Source: Nannobrachium achirus
Lineage: Eukaryota > Chordata > Actinopteri > Myctophiformes > Myctophidae
Length of the DNA stretch: 64,000 bases
Assembly (NCBI GenBank): GCA_963921795.1
Contig: OY997641.1
Coordinates: forward strand, 52,164,216-52,228,215
Reading direction: 5' to 3'
Shown here: in pieces, positions 41,030 to 64,000 of the stretch
How the letters are laid out: each line of letters opens with the position of its first letter
Numbering within the stretch: the first letter of the stretch is position 1
Translations under genes and position numbers: made by a program
The notes under the pieces: generated by a model
Seen by the model: only the letters and a program-made list of their open reading frames with translations
What the model was told of the DNA's origin: nothing
Database searches by the model: none

Positions 41030-44000
41030 ATGGGACCCTTAATATGGAGAAGAATCCTGTATTTGTACATGAGTGAGTGCTAGGTTTTATTATTCTATCA
41101 ACTGATGTCTCTGACATATTAATATATAGAAAATAAAGGTATGACTACAATGCAACAAATCATTTTTGGACACACCAACTTAATTGTGTAGCCCACGGTC
41201 AAATTAGCCTTCATGACAGGCAGTTGAGGCATTACATTTAGTTTGACTCGGATAAATTAAATATTGTGAAAATATTTTCAAAGGTTTTTCATTATATTTT
41301 TGGACAATTTGGCAAATGTTTGTGTGTGTGTATACGTCAGAGTAAGAGAATGTGTGTGAGAGAGAGTAATTATTGAATTAAATAATAAGGAAACAAACAG
41401 TGATTGTGTTCCATCTCACACATGGTAATGCGTAATTTCCCATCTCTCATGTTTTTATGACAAGAAGACGGGACTCCTGTCACAAATCAGTCTAGTTGTA
41501 TAGTGTGGAAACCACAACTCGAGCGAATGTTGTAGAGTGAACATCACAGTGACCCGACAGCTTGCATGGAAGGAAGTCCTGCAGTGTGTATGCCTGCACC
41601 TAACCTCTCCAACGCTTAGTTCAGAGCATTGAAAGTATTCTAAACCCACCACTAGCGTATACCAATACCAGGGCCCCAGGCTCTAGTCTGGGAGAATGAA
41701 CTAAGTACAGCTAGGTCTGTCGATGTATCCCCTTGAAGGCCCCCCCTGGTCTGCAATGCTGTAGGTCGGCTTCCAATCAGTCAGTCAGTCAGTCAGTCAG
41801 TCTATTAAATGTTTAGTTCATAAATGTTTTAGAAATTGCTGAGTCATTTCATGTACAGCACAGGATGAAAGCGCTCAAGTGTGAAAACACACCCTGTTGC
41901 CTGATGTCTACACGGGAGCGTGTCGCTGTTACTACATGTCATCTTTTCGACACTCGACTCTAATCCTCACCCTAACCTTAACCTCCGTGGAGTGAGTCGC
42001 TAACCCTCCGGTCGAAATGATGGGCGTTCGCAAAAGCGAGATTTCCCCGTCTACACTACACACATGCACAGAGGCACACAATCACACATCCCACACACAG
42101 ACACTTTATATTATGATCGAACACATAAACATAAAACAGGTGTATTGTTTGATTCTAATTTCTTATGTACAGAATAAATCCTTAATAGATATTTAGCCTG
42201 CTTCATAATGTGATTAAAGGACAACTTTGTTTTTTTTACAACAAGGGTTCATATAATTGTAATTAGAGAAAAGAAAAGATGAGTGTTATAATGTTTTCAT
42301 TGACTGCTTTCTATTGTTTTATTAGGTTTAATAAATTAGTTTATTTTAGTATTTCAGTGGGTGGGGGCATGCGTAACCCTAACCCTAACCCTAACCCTAG
42401 CTGGGGGCATGCATGCAAACAAAATCTTTAAAATCCCTAAAACAATAGAAAGAAAGAAATGAAAACATGTTAACACTCATCTTTTCTTTTCTCCAATGAC
42501 TATCTAAAATATGAACCCTTGTAAAAAACAAAGTTGTCCTTTAATTTCACAAAGAATAACATCACTGGAAGAGTATACCTATCAGTGTGTTATTGCCTGG
42601 GGGCAGATTTGCAGGTTCTTGCCTTCCAATATGATTGAACTTGAGGTAATTGCTAATCACCTCAACTAGATTTTTGTCTGAATTTCCTTGTCTGAAAAAT
42701 CTTTACATTTTCATTAAAGCCTCACTATGCCACTTTTGTTTTGTCAATAAAATGTAATTTTGGTATAAGGTAAAGTATGTTAATACAATATAACTTATTG
42801 GCAGTTGGCACGTGGTTGTATTTAGTCTCCCTGCTCTTTTATTGAGAGATTTGGATTGTGTCAAAGGTCATGTCTCACCTAGACACATGTAAATTACTAC
42901 TCCAGAGGTAGGCCTACTGGTTTCTAGGATTAGTACCCGCCGCAGTGGTGTCCGGTAAGAACTTAACCGAATGTTGACCGATGGTCAAGATTCAATTTAT
43001 CCCCTGAGCAAGCAGGCAGGCTCTATTAGCTCAATGGTAAAAATGTAAGCACTTAAGCTGGAAGCTGGAAAAACTAATCTGGAATAGAGGAGGAAAGTTA
43101 CATAGTCCTGCTTTAAACTGGCAACCCTCATCCTCAAAAAAACAAATTTTGCTCGAAATACATCAGTTAAGAGATATTCTATGCTATTTTCCACATTTTG
43201 ATTATTATTTGGCATAATGGGCATGATTTTTATTAACCTGGGCCAGGTTTTGAAGGCACCTATCTGTGCTTAATATAGTATACTATATATATCCAAAATG
43301 AGCAGCAAAGAGCCTTAATAACTCTGGTTATGTTAACTACTGATGCTGTTCTTGCTTCGGGCATGTTTTAGAAAGCACCACATCTCAACTTAGCACTACT
43401 TCTTGTTTGCTCTGTATGTTCTATTCACATTAATGCTAAACACTCTCATTGTCACAACATGCACTTCCTTTTGCGGGCTTCGCACACAGCAAACCACATC
43501 CACAAAGAGTAAAGGAATGAAAAAGAAAAAGGTTGAGAATAGCACAGGTTATATCTGTAGCATTCATGTTACTGAATTGTTACTGAGAAGATTTTCATTT
43601 TTAAAAAGGTTAACAATTTCATGACAGGGTTTTAGTAAGATGGACACAAACCCTTTGCCCACTGACAATATGAAATTATGTTGAAACCAATAGAAAAACA
43701 CATGAAAGTAAATAACCATGCACTGTTTTTCCACCTACAGTGTCTGTTATCCTGTACATACCTTCACATGCAGGTAAGCAACTTCTCTGAAAATAGATTA
43801 AAAAAGGTATATTTAGAAAAAAGGTAATGCTATGACTTTGTAAATTTGAATCAATTTATTTTTGACTGATAGAAGCTGCTCAGATCAGATTAGTTGGATC
43901 TTCATTTGAGTGCTCTGGGAGAGTCGAGATCCTTCACAACAACCGCTGGGGAACAGTCTGTGATGACGACTGGGACCTGAAAGATGCTGAGGTGGTTTGC

Positions 44001-45547
44001 AGAGAGCTGAGCTGTGGGACGGCACAGAGAGCTCCTGGAGGTGCCCATTTTGGCCGAGGGACTGATTCAATCTGGCTAGAAAACGTGGGTTGTTCAGGAA
44101 GTGAAAGGTCTCTAACTGACTGCCCCCACAGAGGATTTGGTGTACACAATTGTGTACACGATGAGGATGCTGGTGTCGTCTGTTCAGGTAAAAGTGGACG
44201 TCAAGTCAGAAATATAATAATGATGAATAATAAATGTACAGTACAAAGATTTTTCCACCCCTGTGGAAAAGTGTGTGTGTGTGTGTTTGCATGGGTTGGT
44301 CGGGGATTCCTCGCCAACTGCTGGAGTGTTCAGTGCCAAACTTTCCATTTTCAGGTTTTCATGTTTAATTCTCTATTAATATTCTCCCTCCCTCTGCCTC
44401 CAGGACGATTAAGTCAAACATCTCGTCTGCTAGTGGTTGGTACTGTAGCAGCTCTGCTCCTCCTCTTGCTGCTGCTGTTAACTGATCGCTGGCTGCTGTT
44501 GAGAACTCTGAGGAGGAAAACTTTCAGAAAGCCTGCAGCCAAGACTAACCACGCCGCCTGTGAGTGATGCTAATTCTAAACATACTGTAGCCACTTCATC
44601 TTGATGCATCGGTGCACTCAGACCGGTAAGTCTCCCGTCAAATATGAAACTAGCGGCAGTCTGGGGTCTCCATGACAGGAGGCACAAACAGCTGATAAAG
44701 ATGTTGGCAAAATGGGTTGTTGTTGGATGATAAAATTATTGTCAGTGTAAGAACTGTGAATGTTTAATTAGTCCTGTATTGACATGATGGTAAACAGAAG
44801 GTAATAATTAATGTGAATTGTAGGTGTTTAGGTTAGTGAGCCAGCATGAGTAAAATGATATAGCTTGTGAAGGATTTTCATGCTGCCTGGCACATAACAA
44901 ATACATCTACTGTGAGATGGACCTGACTATTTCAGTCGGGCCGCTTTTGTGAAATAAAAATATGATTTGTACTAATGTGAAATCTGTTTTTTTTATATTT
45001 GATTTAACATATGACACCAACACTGATATACCTTATGAATGTATGTATTTCTTGTAAGGTGTGATGAACGCCTACAACACAGAGGGGAGAGATGGTGATG
45101 AAGAAGACTACGTCAATGCAGGTCTCCACGTGTCACCAAGGCACGATGATGACTATGAGAACCCGTGAGTACATTTCAAAGTTGATTTTAATGAAGTCTA
45201 GATGTGTTCCCAACTTCCCATCTCCTGTGCTGCATGGTCATTAACCTGAAGCTAGACATCACGCTGAACTAATGTCTTCTCATGTCGATCTCAGAGACCC
45301 TGTGGCAGCCAGTAACCCTGATGAGGAGAATGGTCCCATCTATGCTAATACTGACCCAGAGAAGAGCAGCAAAGATCATCCCAACCCTGGAAGGAGAGCA
45401 GTGGAGGGCCAGAGTGATGAAGATGAAGATGACTACATGCCCATGAAACCCTGCAGTGAACATAAACAGGACAACATCTATTACCAAGACATGAACCTAG
45501 CCTTTGAACCCTGCAATGAAGATAAGCAGGACAACATCTATGACTAG
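41030..45547 (+). CDS. SRCR receptor gene C6: single SRCR domain (301 aa)
   Basis: Exons: leader 41030-41072 and 43741-43773; SRCR 43873-44187; membrane 44404-44559; tail 45059-45164; terminal 45295-45547 (TAG). The sum is 906 nt, in frame. It is the smallest complete gene in the array. The SRCR domain has eight cysteines and lacks the NNS sequon (NNR instead). The membrane exon is longer (156 nt) with Asp-Arg at the inner edge of the helix (LLTDRW). The tail has YNTE, DYVNAG, YENP, IYAN, YMPM, IYYQ and a final IYD. The donor of the tail exon is a consensus GTGAGT, which supports the exon boundary used for all paralogs. Likely a cell-surface receptor with Grb2- and p85-type docking sites. The ligand is unknown. 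Confidence 0.87.
42214..42544. mobile_element. TTAA-bounded MITE carrying an interstitial telomeric repeat
   Basis: Inverted ends TTAAAGGACAACTTTGT and ACAAAGTTGTCCTTTAA are flanked by TTAA. Near the centre lie four TAACCC units (42374-42397), between two copies of GGGGGCATGC. It is in C6 intron 1 and missing from C5 at the matching place. Confidence 0.8.
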
Positions 45548-45919
45548 CAGGCTGAAGACCATGTTCAATGCAAATGTAATTACAAGTCAGTTGTATTCAA
45601 ATCTGTTTTACTTCAGGCAGAGAGAGGAGAGAAATGCGAAACAAGACTGTTTTGGATTGGAATCCAGGTCCTCAAATACCAACTGGCTCAGCCAGTTGAA
45701 TGTGATGTATTCTATTTAATTTATAGAATACAACATACACAGCATGTTTGTTATTTTGAGTTGATACAGTATCAGGCTTGTTGTTATCAAGTCTGTGTCA
45801 TTTTATTCAAATTCGTCAGGAGATGGATCTCCTCAACTTTAGTTCAGGTTTGTAGATTTTGAAACATTGAATTGTCCTTACAATAAGCAAATTAAAATAG
45901 TCTAGATTATATCTTTGAT
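45548..45919 (+). other. C6 3' flank
   Basis: AT-rich sequence paralogous to the flanks of C5 and B4. No gene was found. It ends with the TCTTTGAT target site of a hAT element. Confidence 0.5.
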
Positions 45920-46105
45920 CAGGCGCGCGGGAACTAATAAATCTTAGGGTGGGCTGGGCTGAGCCGCGTGTGGCGCAATTTTGCGTTTTTTTATTTTTGC
46001 GGGTTTGGGTGATTTTTATTGCGGTTTTGGGGGACTTTTATTACGGTTTCGGTCGGTGATTTCCCCCAACGCAATGGTATAGCAAGGAGCCACAGACAGA
46101 CAGGC

Positions 46106-46200
<95 letters not shown>

Positions 46201-46950
46201 CAATGCCCTGTTCTGTTTCACCAACAGTGTGTTTCAAAAATATAAAACCCCCAGCCATGCAGAATAATAAACTACAGCGCAAAGCCCACATCAGAAAACA
46301 AACTGGATCTACATCCACATAATCCACTGGTCTATTTTTGTGTATACAACTGAAACAAACACATATACTAGAAACAAGGCTCAAAATGTATACAGCAATA
46401 GGCAGGCTATTACTGACAAAAGAACTAGTCTGCACGGCGGCAGACAGTTTTGCAAATAAGGGAGAGATAAAGAGAGAGAGAGAGAGAGAGAGAGAGAGCA
46501 CATTATAAAGTTAATCTTCTTACCTTGTTAAAACCTCACTTTATCCTTGATAGCGAATGAACTGTCCATGATGTCATGCAATAATCCCTTGGTAAGTGAT
46601 GTGTTGCAAATTAATGAAGCAAAACACACAGTCCACCATAAAGTAATCATGTTTCTGTTTACATGCCTGCACCGCGCGTTATGTATTGAAACTGGGAGAC
46701 TGCTTCCGGGTAGACCTGCCGTTTCCCTAGCAACCTAAGCACAACGGTGGGGGCCAGGGTTGGGCAAGGAGGTAGGGAGGGCTTGGTTGTATCCTCTTGG
46801 AACGCGCGGAGGTGCCGAAAGTCGGGGGGACGAAGATTTACTATTCTATAACTCGGTAACGGCGCTGAGTCTGCTCATGCGACTGGAGGGGGCGCTGACC
46901 AGCCACCAGGGGGGGCCCCCGTAGCCCACCCCCCCCTTCCCGCGCTACTG
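45920..46950. mobile_element. hAT-type non-autonomous element with 8-bp target duplication
   Basis: It is flanked by TCTTTGAT on both sides (45912-45919 and 46951-46958). Ends are CAGGCGCGCGGGAA and TTCCCGCGCTACTG, matching at 12 of 14 positions as inverted repeats. Its 1031 bp hold a CA microsatellite (46109-46199) and a GA tract (46474-46498), and no transposase ORF. The eight-base duplication and CAG ends are hAT hallmarks. Confidence 0.88.
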
Positions 46951-46958
46951 TCTTTGAT

Positions 46959-47466
46959 ACTACCGGTATAAATAGGTTGCTTTTTGTTATTAGTTTGCAT
47001 GCATTTTAAGGAACAATTCTATTCTATTCTAAACAATCATAGTGTGAAAATAGAGAGAAATATTCCAAAGGAATTGGTTTTGGTTGTAATTTAGGTTTTG
47101 GTTTATTGATGCCATTGCTTTTGCACACTTTAACATGGAGGTCAGTCCTGGCCTGTATATTATACTATGGATTCTTTATGACATTATGCCTGGTTTGTTT
47201 TTGATGACTGTCAACAGTAAACAACTCACCATTTTAATATGATAGTTTAACTGTGCTTGAGACCACCATAATTCCTCAATATATTTATGTATTAATTTTG
47301 TTTTTAAGATATATCTACAGTACAGTGATTGATGTGTTGAAATGACAGTAGATGCATTATATGTCAAAAGGTTATTTGACTGCGACTGAATCCTGCTTGC
47401 TTCAAATCTCCCATTGTTCATTAGGCACTTATGGCATATAATGCTCAAATTGGCTTGCATTGTAAT
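46959..47466 (+). other. A7 upstream region
   Basis: It continues the spacer interrupted by the hAT element and matches 16.5-17.0 kb upstream of A3. No gene was found. Confidence 0.5.
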
Positions 47467-47620
47467 AAAGAGGAAGTAGCAAAATAATACCTGGTTTCCT
47501 GCACAGTTTTTTTATAGAAGAGACCTCACCACAATATAATAATCCCCACCTCTTCCTAGTTTAGTCTTCACTTTCATTTGGAGTCTGACAGAGAAGACCC
47601 TTTCAACGTATCTCTGCACC
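47467..47620 (+). promoter_or_regulatory. A7 promoter: PU.1/ETS-like box and TATA-like box
   Basis: AAAGAGGAAGT lies at 47467-47477, TATAATAA at about 47535 and the ATG at 47621. Confidence 0.62.
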
Positions 47621-60180
<12,560 letters not shown>

Positions 60181-60413
60181 TGACTTGCAGGCTAAGATCA
60201 TGTTCAACGTAAATGTAATTACGATTCAGTTATAGTCAATTTAAATCTGTTTTACTTCCTGCAGAGAAAGGAGAGACAAGCAAAACAAGACTGTTTTGGA
60301 ATCCAGGTCCTTAAATACCAACTGGCTCAGCCAGTTGAATGTAATGTATTCTATTTAATGTATTGAATAGAATACAACAATCACAGCATGTTTTTATTTT
60401 GATGATGATGAAG

Positions 60414-60506
60414 GACAATTCAGAGGCCTTCACCTGTCACCAAGGCAACGATGATGATAACAGTGATGATGATGCTATCTATGCTACCCCAGACATGTTC
60501 CCAGAC
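60414..60506 (+). pseudogene. relic tail exon downstream of A7
   Basis: A 31-codon segment identical in plan to 27358-27450, ending AIYATPDMFPD. The stop is provided by the adjoining hAT element. Confidence 0.5.
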
Positions 60507-61069
60507 TAGGGGTGTAACGATACATTTTAATAGCGATTCGATACATATCACGATACATGGTTGACGATACGATACATGGACGATATTGGTTCATTCATGC
60601 CGATACGATACGATTCGATTCAATGATTTAAAATCAATATAGTAACTATTTAGCAAAGACAAAATCTGTGTGAAAGGTGTGGATAGTGCTGTTTATTAAG
60701 GGAAACATGTATTATGGATATAAATAAGTAAACACAGTGATTATCTGGACATTGTATATTGACAAACCTGCACCTTGACATGAACCCAGAGATTACACAC
60801 ACATTTATCGATAGACCAGAGTAGCTATATGGAAAGGAAAGGAAAAGTAATTATAAACCCCTCCTTTTATTTTTTTCTTCTTAACAATGCTAAATACAAT
60901 GCACAAGTAGGTAGTATCGATACAGTCGATTCTTTGCACTGCCGATTCGATACGATACAAAATAAAACGATACGATTCGATTTTAGCTGTTTTCATTTCG
61001 ATATACTTCGATTTTTTAAGTTAAAAACGATAGCCTAACCCTAACCCTTACTATATTGTTACACCCCTA
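60507..61069. mobile_element. complete hAT MITE with 8-bp target duplication
   Basis: TCCCAGAC flanks both ends (60499-60506 and 61070-61077). The ends are TAGGGGTGTAAC and GTTACACCCCTA. The interior is rich in CGATACGATAC-type phrases and includes a short CCTAACCCTAACCC near 61035. The A1 flank at about 2329 is an empty site. The A3 copy is truncated. Confidence 0.9.
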
Positions 61070-61437
61070 TCCCAGACCCCATCCCTAAAAACATTTAGCT
61101 GCCAGAGGCGGAGGTACAGTAGTTATCACTTCTCCCAGAGACAGGCGAGAAGTGATCACCCCACCCCCTTACCTTACCCCCCCCCCCCCCACACACACAC
61201 TTTTTCCCCTACTCTGTACATATAGTGTTTTATACGGTAGTTGCGATGATATTTGAATGTGTTTTATTGCTATTTTATATGTCTATGAATTGAATACCAA
61301 GGACCTCCCACGAAAATAAGATTGCAAGGTCTTTTTGGGTGCTCCTTTTAGGCAGGGTGTTTGACTGTACTTGTGCTGTACTACTATTTCTTGTTTTGAC
61401 TGCACTTGTACTGTTCTTCATTTTTGTCTAGTAAGAT

Positions 61438-61880
61438 GCCTCAGGGCAACATGCAACCTCGTCCTAAAGGGCCCTAAAGGCCAATTCTGGGCCATCTGGC
61501 CAGTGATGTATATCGGACCAGTTACCCATATATAGAGACCCCTGGTACCCATATATGGAGATCGATGCACTGTATATAGAGATATGCTGTGAGAGTCCAA
61601 ACATGCTTACTCGGTTATGTGAAAGTCCTACTGTATGATGTCTATGACATCTGACATCATACCCTTTTATGCCCATACATGGAGATACGTGTCTGTAGAA
61701 CAAGCCACACAGATATGGGCTGTCTTGGCCATCTGTCGTGGCCATATATGGATGTTAGATATGGGTTTAGGGAACTCCATATATGGGCATGAAAGGGATT
61801 CTGTTAGTGTGACATCACAGTGAAGCCAGCTAGAGCGTGATGTCAGAGCGGCAAACCCATTATATTAAGAGTGGAAGTGA
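61438..61880 (-). mobile_element. Helitron-like fragment with CArG-type motifs
   Basis: On the minus strand it ends in hairpin TGCC-CTGA-GGCA, then TCTTA, then CTAG, so the 3' end is preserved. The other end is not resolved. It contains CCATATATGG at 61549, 61742 and 61777. Related sequence lies at the 3' end of 48506-49969. Confidence 0.6.
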
Positions 61881-62041
61881 ATTATTTTAAAGCTGACCTA
61901 AATAGGCTATTTAATGGTGTAAATAGGCTGCTTCTTTGTCATAATCAAATTGAGTTAGAACTCACAACTGGTTTTGGTTGTAAATAATATGCTTTTTGTT
62001 TTGCTGTTGCCTTTAACATGGAGATCAATCTTGGTAATATG

Positions 62042-62103
<62 letters not shown>

Positions 62104-63565
62104 TTTATTTTTCTGTACATCCATGTGACCCAGTGCAGCCCTTTGATCCTCATGTAAACCTTGGTCATGTTTCATCTTATAACAGATTATGAAAATACAG
62201 AATGTGTGCTGCATTTCACTGCCCTCTAAAAATACATATTCTAATATTCCCTTTTGTTCTTTTTATTTCTGCAAGTTATTGTATGGATGTTAAAATACTT
62301 TGTGTTCATTTGAATAAAGATATTGCAGAGAACATTTATATATCTTTACTTTATTGGTCGTTCGTCCGTCCGTCCGTCCGTCCGTCCGTCCGTCCGTCCG
62401 TCCGCCCTTCTGTCCATCTTATCCACTTATCCAGAGTCAGGTTGTGGAGCCAGCAGTTCCAGCAGAGATGGTCACATCAGAAAGCTTTGACTGGGGAATG
62501 CCATGGTGTTCCCAGGCCAGCATGGAGAAATAATTCCCTACCTGGTCCTCTATCTGTCCATGGCCTCTCCCCAGTCCTCGATCTGTCCCATAGCCTCTCC
62601 TCAGTCTGGTGTGCCTGGAAACATTGTTGATTTTGACAGCAAATTTTGATTTAATTTTAGTCATAGTCTTTTGAATAAAATTCCATTTAGTTTTAGTCAT
62701 ATTTTAGCCATCTGAAATCTTTTAGTTTTAGTGTAGTTTTAGTCGACTAAATATCTTAACATTTTTGTCAACTAAATCTACGGATGATTTAGTCGACTAA
62801 AATGGGTTTTGGCAGGCCTTGATGGCGTTGTAATGGCTGATTTTACACTTGGTTGCATGCTGAAAATAGCCGATCTACAAGCCTAGATCTGCTATTTTCA
62901 GCAACACCCAAGCGCAACCAAACATAAAATGACTCGTCTTTTAGTTCTACTAGATCTCTTCTCCACTTATCCCTCCCCAACATTTTAGTTTAGTTTCTAT
63001 TTGTCGACTAAATTGTCAATATTTTCAGCCTTTCATTAGTGAAAAAAGGTAGTCGACAAACATTTTTCGTCCTAGTTTTAGTCGACAAAATCAACACTGC
63101 CTGCATGGAAAACCCTGGGGATGAAACCAGGAAGAGGCATCATGATGATGCCTGATTTAATACTTTAGTTTAACGCTGGGGTCTCTCACCATAAAATAGC
63201 GGATCTACAAGCTCACAACGAGTCACGGTGCAACTTGCTGTGAACTTATAGATCTGCTATTTTCAGTATGTTACACAATGCATGCAACTAAGTGTAAATT
63301 GAGCTTTATTTAGATGACTGAACCAACTCAACATAGCTACCGGACACCTTTTGTCTCACGGATGACTGAGCTTCTCACTCTGTAATCTCGCATAACACTA
63401 CACTGAATCAGTGTGACATTTCTTGAGCACTTGAGAGCAGTCTCCACAATTCTCAATCATCGATTATCAGTTAATTGACAATTGTTACTATTGTTTAATT
63501 TTGTTTAATTTAGCTGCATCCCTGCAGAGAATGTAAATGGCAGAGAACTGGCTGCATGTCAATAT
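61881..63565. other. A7 to B8 spacer
   Basis: This is counterpart to 2.9-6.1 kb upstream of B2. It holds an AT microsatellite (62046-62101), a CCGT run (62366-62404), two minisatellite monomers (62541-62600), a stretch rich in TTTAGTCGACTAAA phrases (62690-63090), and hairpin repeats at 62869-62905 and 63196-63262. No gene was found. Short ORFs here read through repeats. Confidence 0.6.
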
Positions 63566-63682
63566 AAGAGGAAGTATCATCATTCATGATGACAGTTTCT
63601 TAGATGAGCTTTATAAAGAACTCAACACATCTTCCTAGTTCAGTCTTCAACTCTACTGGAGAGTGACAGAGAAGACTCCACC
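63566..63682 (+). promoter_or_regulatory. B8 promoter: PU.1/ETS-like box and TATA box
   Basis: AAGAGGAAGT lies at 63566-63575, TATAAAG at 63612-63618 and the ATG at 63683. It is almost identical to the B4 promoter. Confidence 0.65.
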
Positions 63683-63725
63683 ATGGGACTTGTAATATGG
63701 CGAAAAATCCTGTATTTGAACATGA
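63683..63725 (+). CDS. SRCR receptor gene B8, first leader exon only
   Basis: The exon encodes [14 protein letters not shown] plus one base and has a GTGAGT donor, as in B4. The following intron matches B4 almost base for base to the window end. The rest of the gene lies beyond the window, so its domain count is unknown. Confidence 0.8.
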
Positions 63726-64000
63726 GTGAGTGCCTGGTTTTATTATTCTATCAATCAATGTTTTAAGATATTGAAACATGACCCACTTAGAGATCCTTAA
63801 ATTTGAATTTGAATTTAGAGACGTGAGACAGTTTATAAGTAACATTCTTGCTCAATTTATAATTGTATAGTAACTGGTATTAACTTGAAGGTATGTGTAT
63901 GAAAATGAAATGACGGTCATAACCCAGCTTTTCTACACAGATGACATTGTGAATTGTTAAAATGATGGTTTAAGTTTTCTGCTAACCCAGGAGTCAAATT
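63726..64000 (+). other. start of B8 intron 1
   Basis: Matches 27987-28255 in B4. No exon is present before the window ends. Confidence 0.75.

Noticed and set aside
42370-42400. Chromosome end suggested by TAACCC repeats
   Set aside because: Only four units are present, inside a MITE with genes on both sides.

Overview
The window looks like nuclear DNA of a ray-finned (teleost) fish. It has short phase-matched coding exons in a sea of small DNA transposons, Helitron-like repeats, a LINE and long CA/GT/AT microsatellites. I cannot name the species from sequence alone.

The core of the window is a direct-orientation (+) tandem array of genes for type I membrane receptors with group B scavenger-receptor cysteine-rich (SRCR) domains. 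These are the 8-cysteine, one-exon-per-domain type found in CD163, WC1, CD5 and CD6. I label the genes A1 (3' part only), B2, A3, B4, C5, C6, A7 and B8 (leader exon only). All share one plan. A 43-nt leader exon and a 33-nt leader exon are followed by one to five phase 1-1 SRCR exons. A transmembrane exon, one to three short phase 2-2 tail exons and a terminal tail exon complete the gene. Summed exon lengths keep frame for B2 (375 aa), A3 (767 aa), B4 (534 aa), C6 (301 aa) and A7 (745 aa). C5 keeps frame only if its damaged first SRCR exon is skipped (333 aa). There are 17 intact SRCR exons, one frameshifted SRCR exon and three truncated SRCR remnants.

Layout: A1 tail 0.2-2.0 kb; spacer with a 29-bp minisatellite and a foldback element 2-6.1 kb; B2 6.3-15.6 kb; A3 17.2-27.1 kb; B4 27.9-33.2 kb; C5 34.5-40.2 kb; C6 41.0-45.5 kb; A7 47.6-60.2 kb; spacer 60.2-63.6 kb; B8 from 63.7 kb. 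The A3 plus B4-start block is duplicated as A7 plus B8-start. Mobile elements present in one copy and missing at the same site in the other give empty/filled pairs that order the duplications.

The receptors appear to signal through their own tails. The membrane segments lack a mid-membrane charge, and the tails carry many tyrosines in YxN contexts (YENP, YVNQ, YANT: Grb2-type SH2 sites), in YMPM (a PI3-kinase p85-type YxxM site) and in YIAF. No ITAM or ITIM is present. Each leader exon lies 3' of a TATA element, and 30-60 bp further upstream is an AAGAGGAAGT purine box (PU.1/ETS-like), which fits myeloid or lymphoid expression. Differences in SRCR number, tail-exon number and tail length suggest a rapidly diversifying immune co-receptor cluster.
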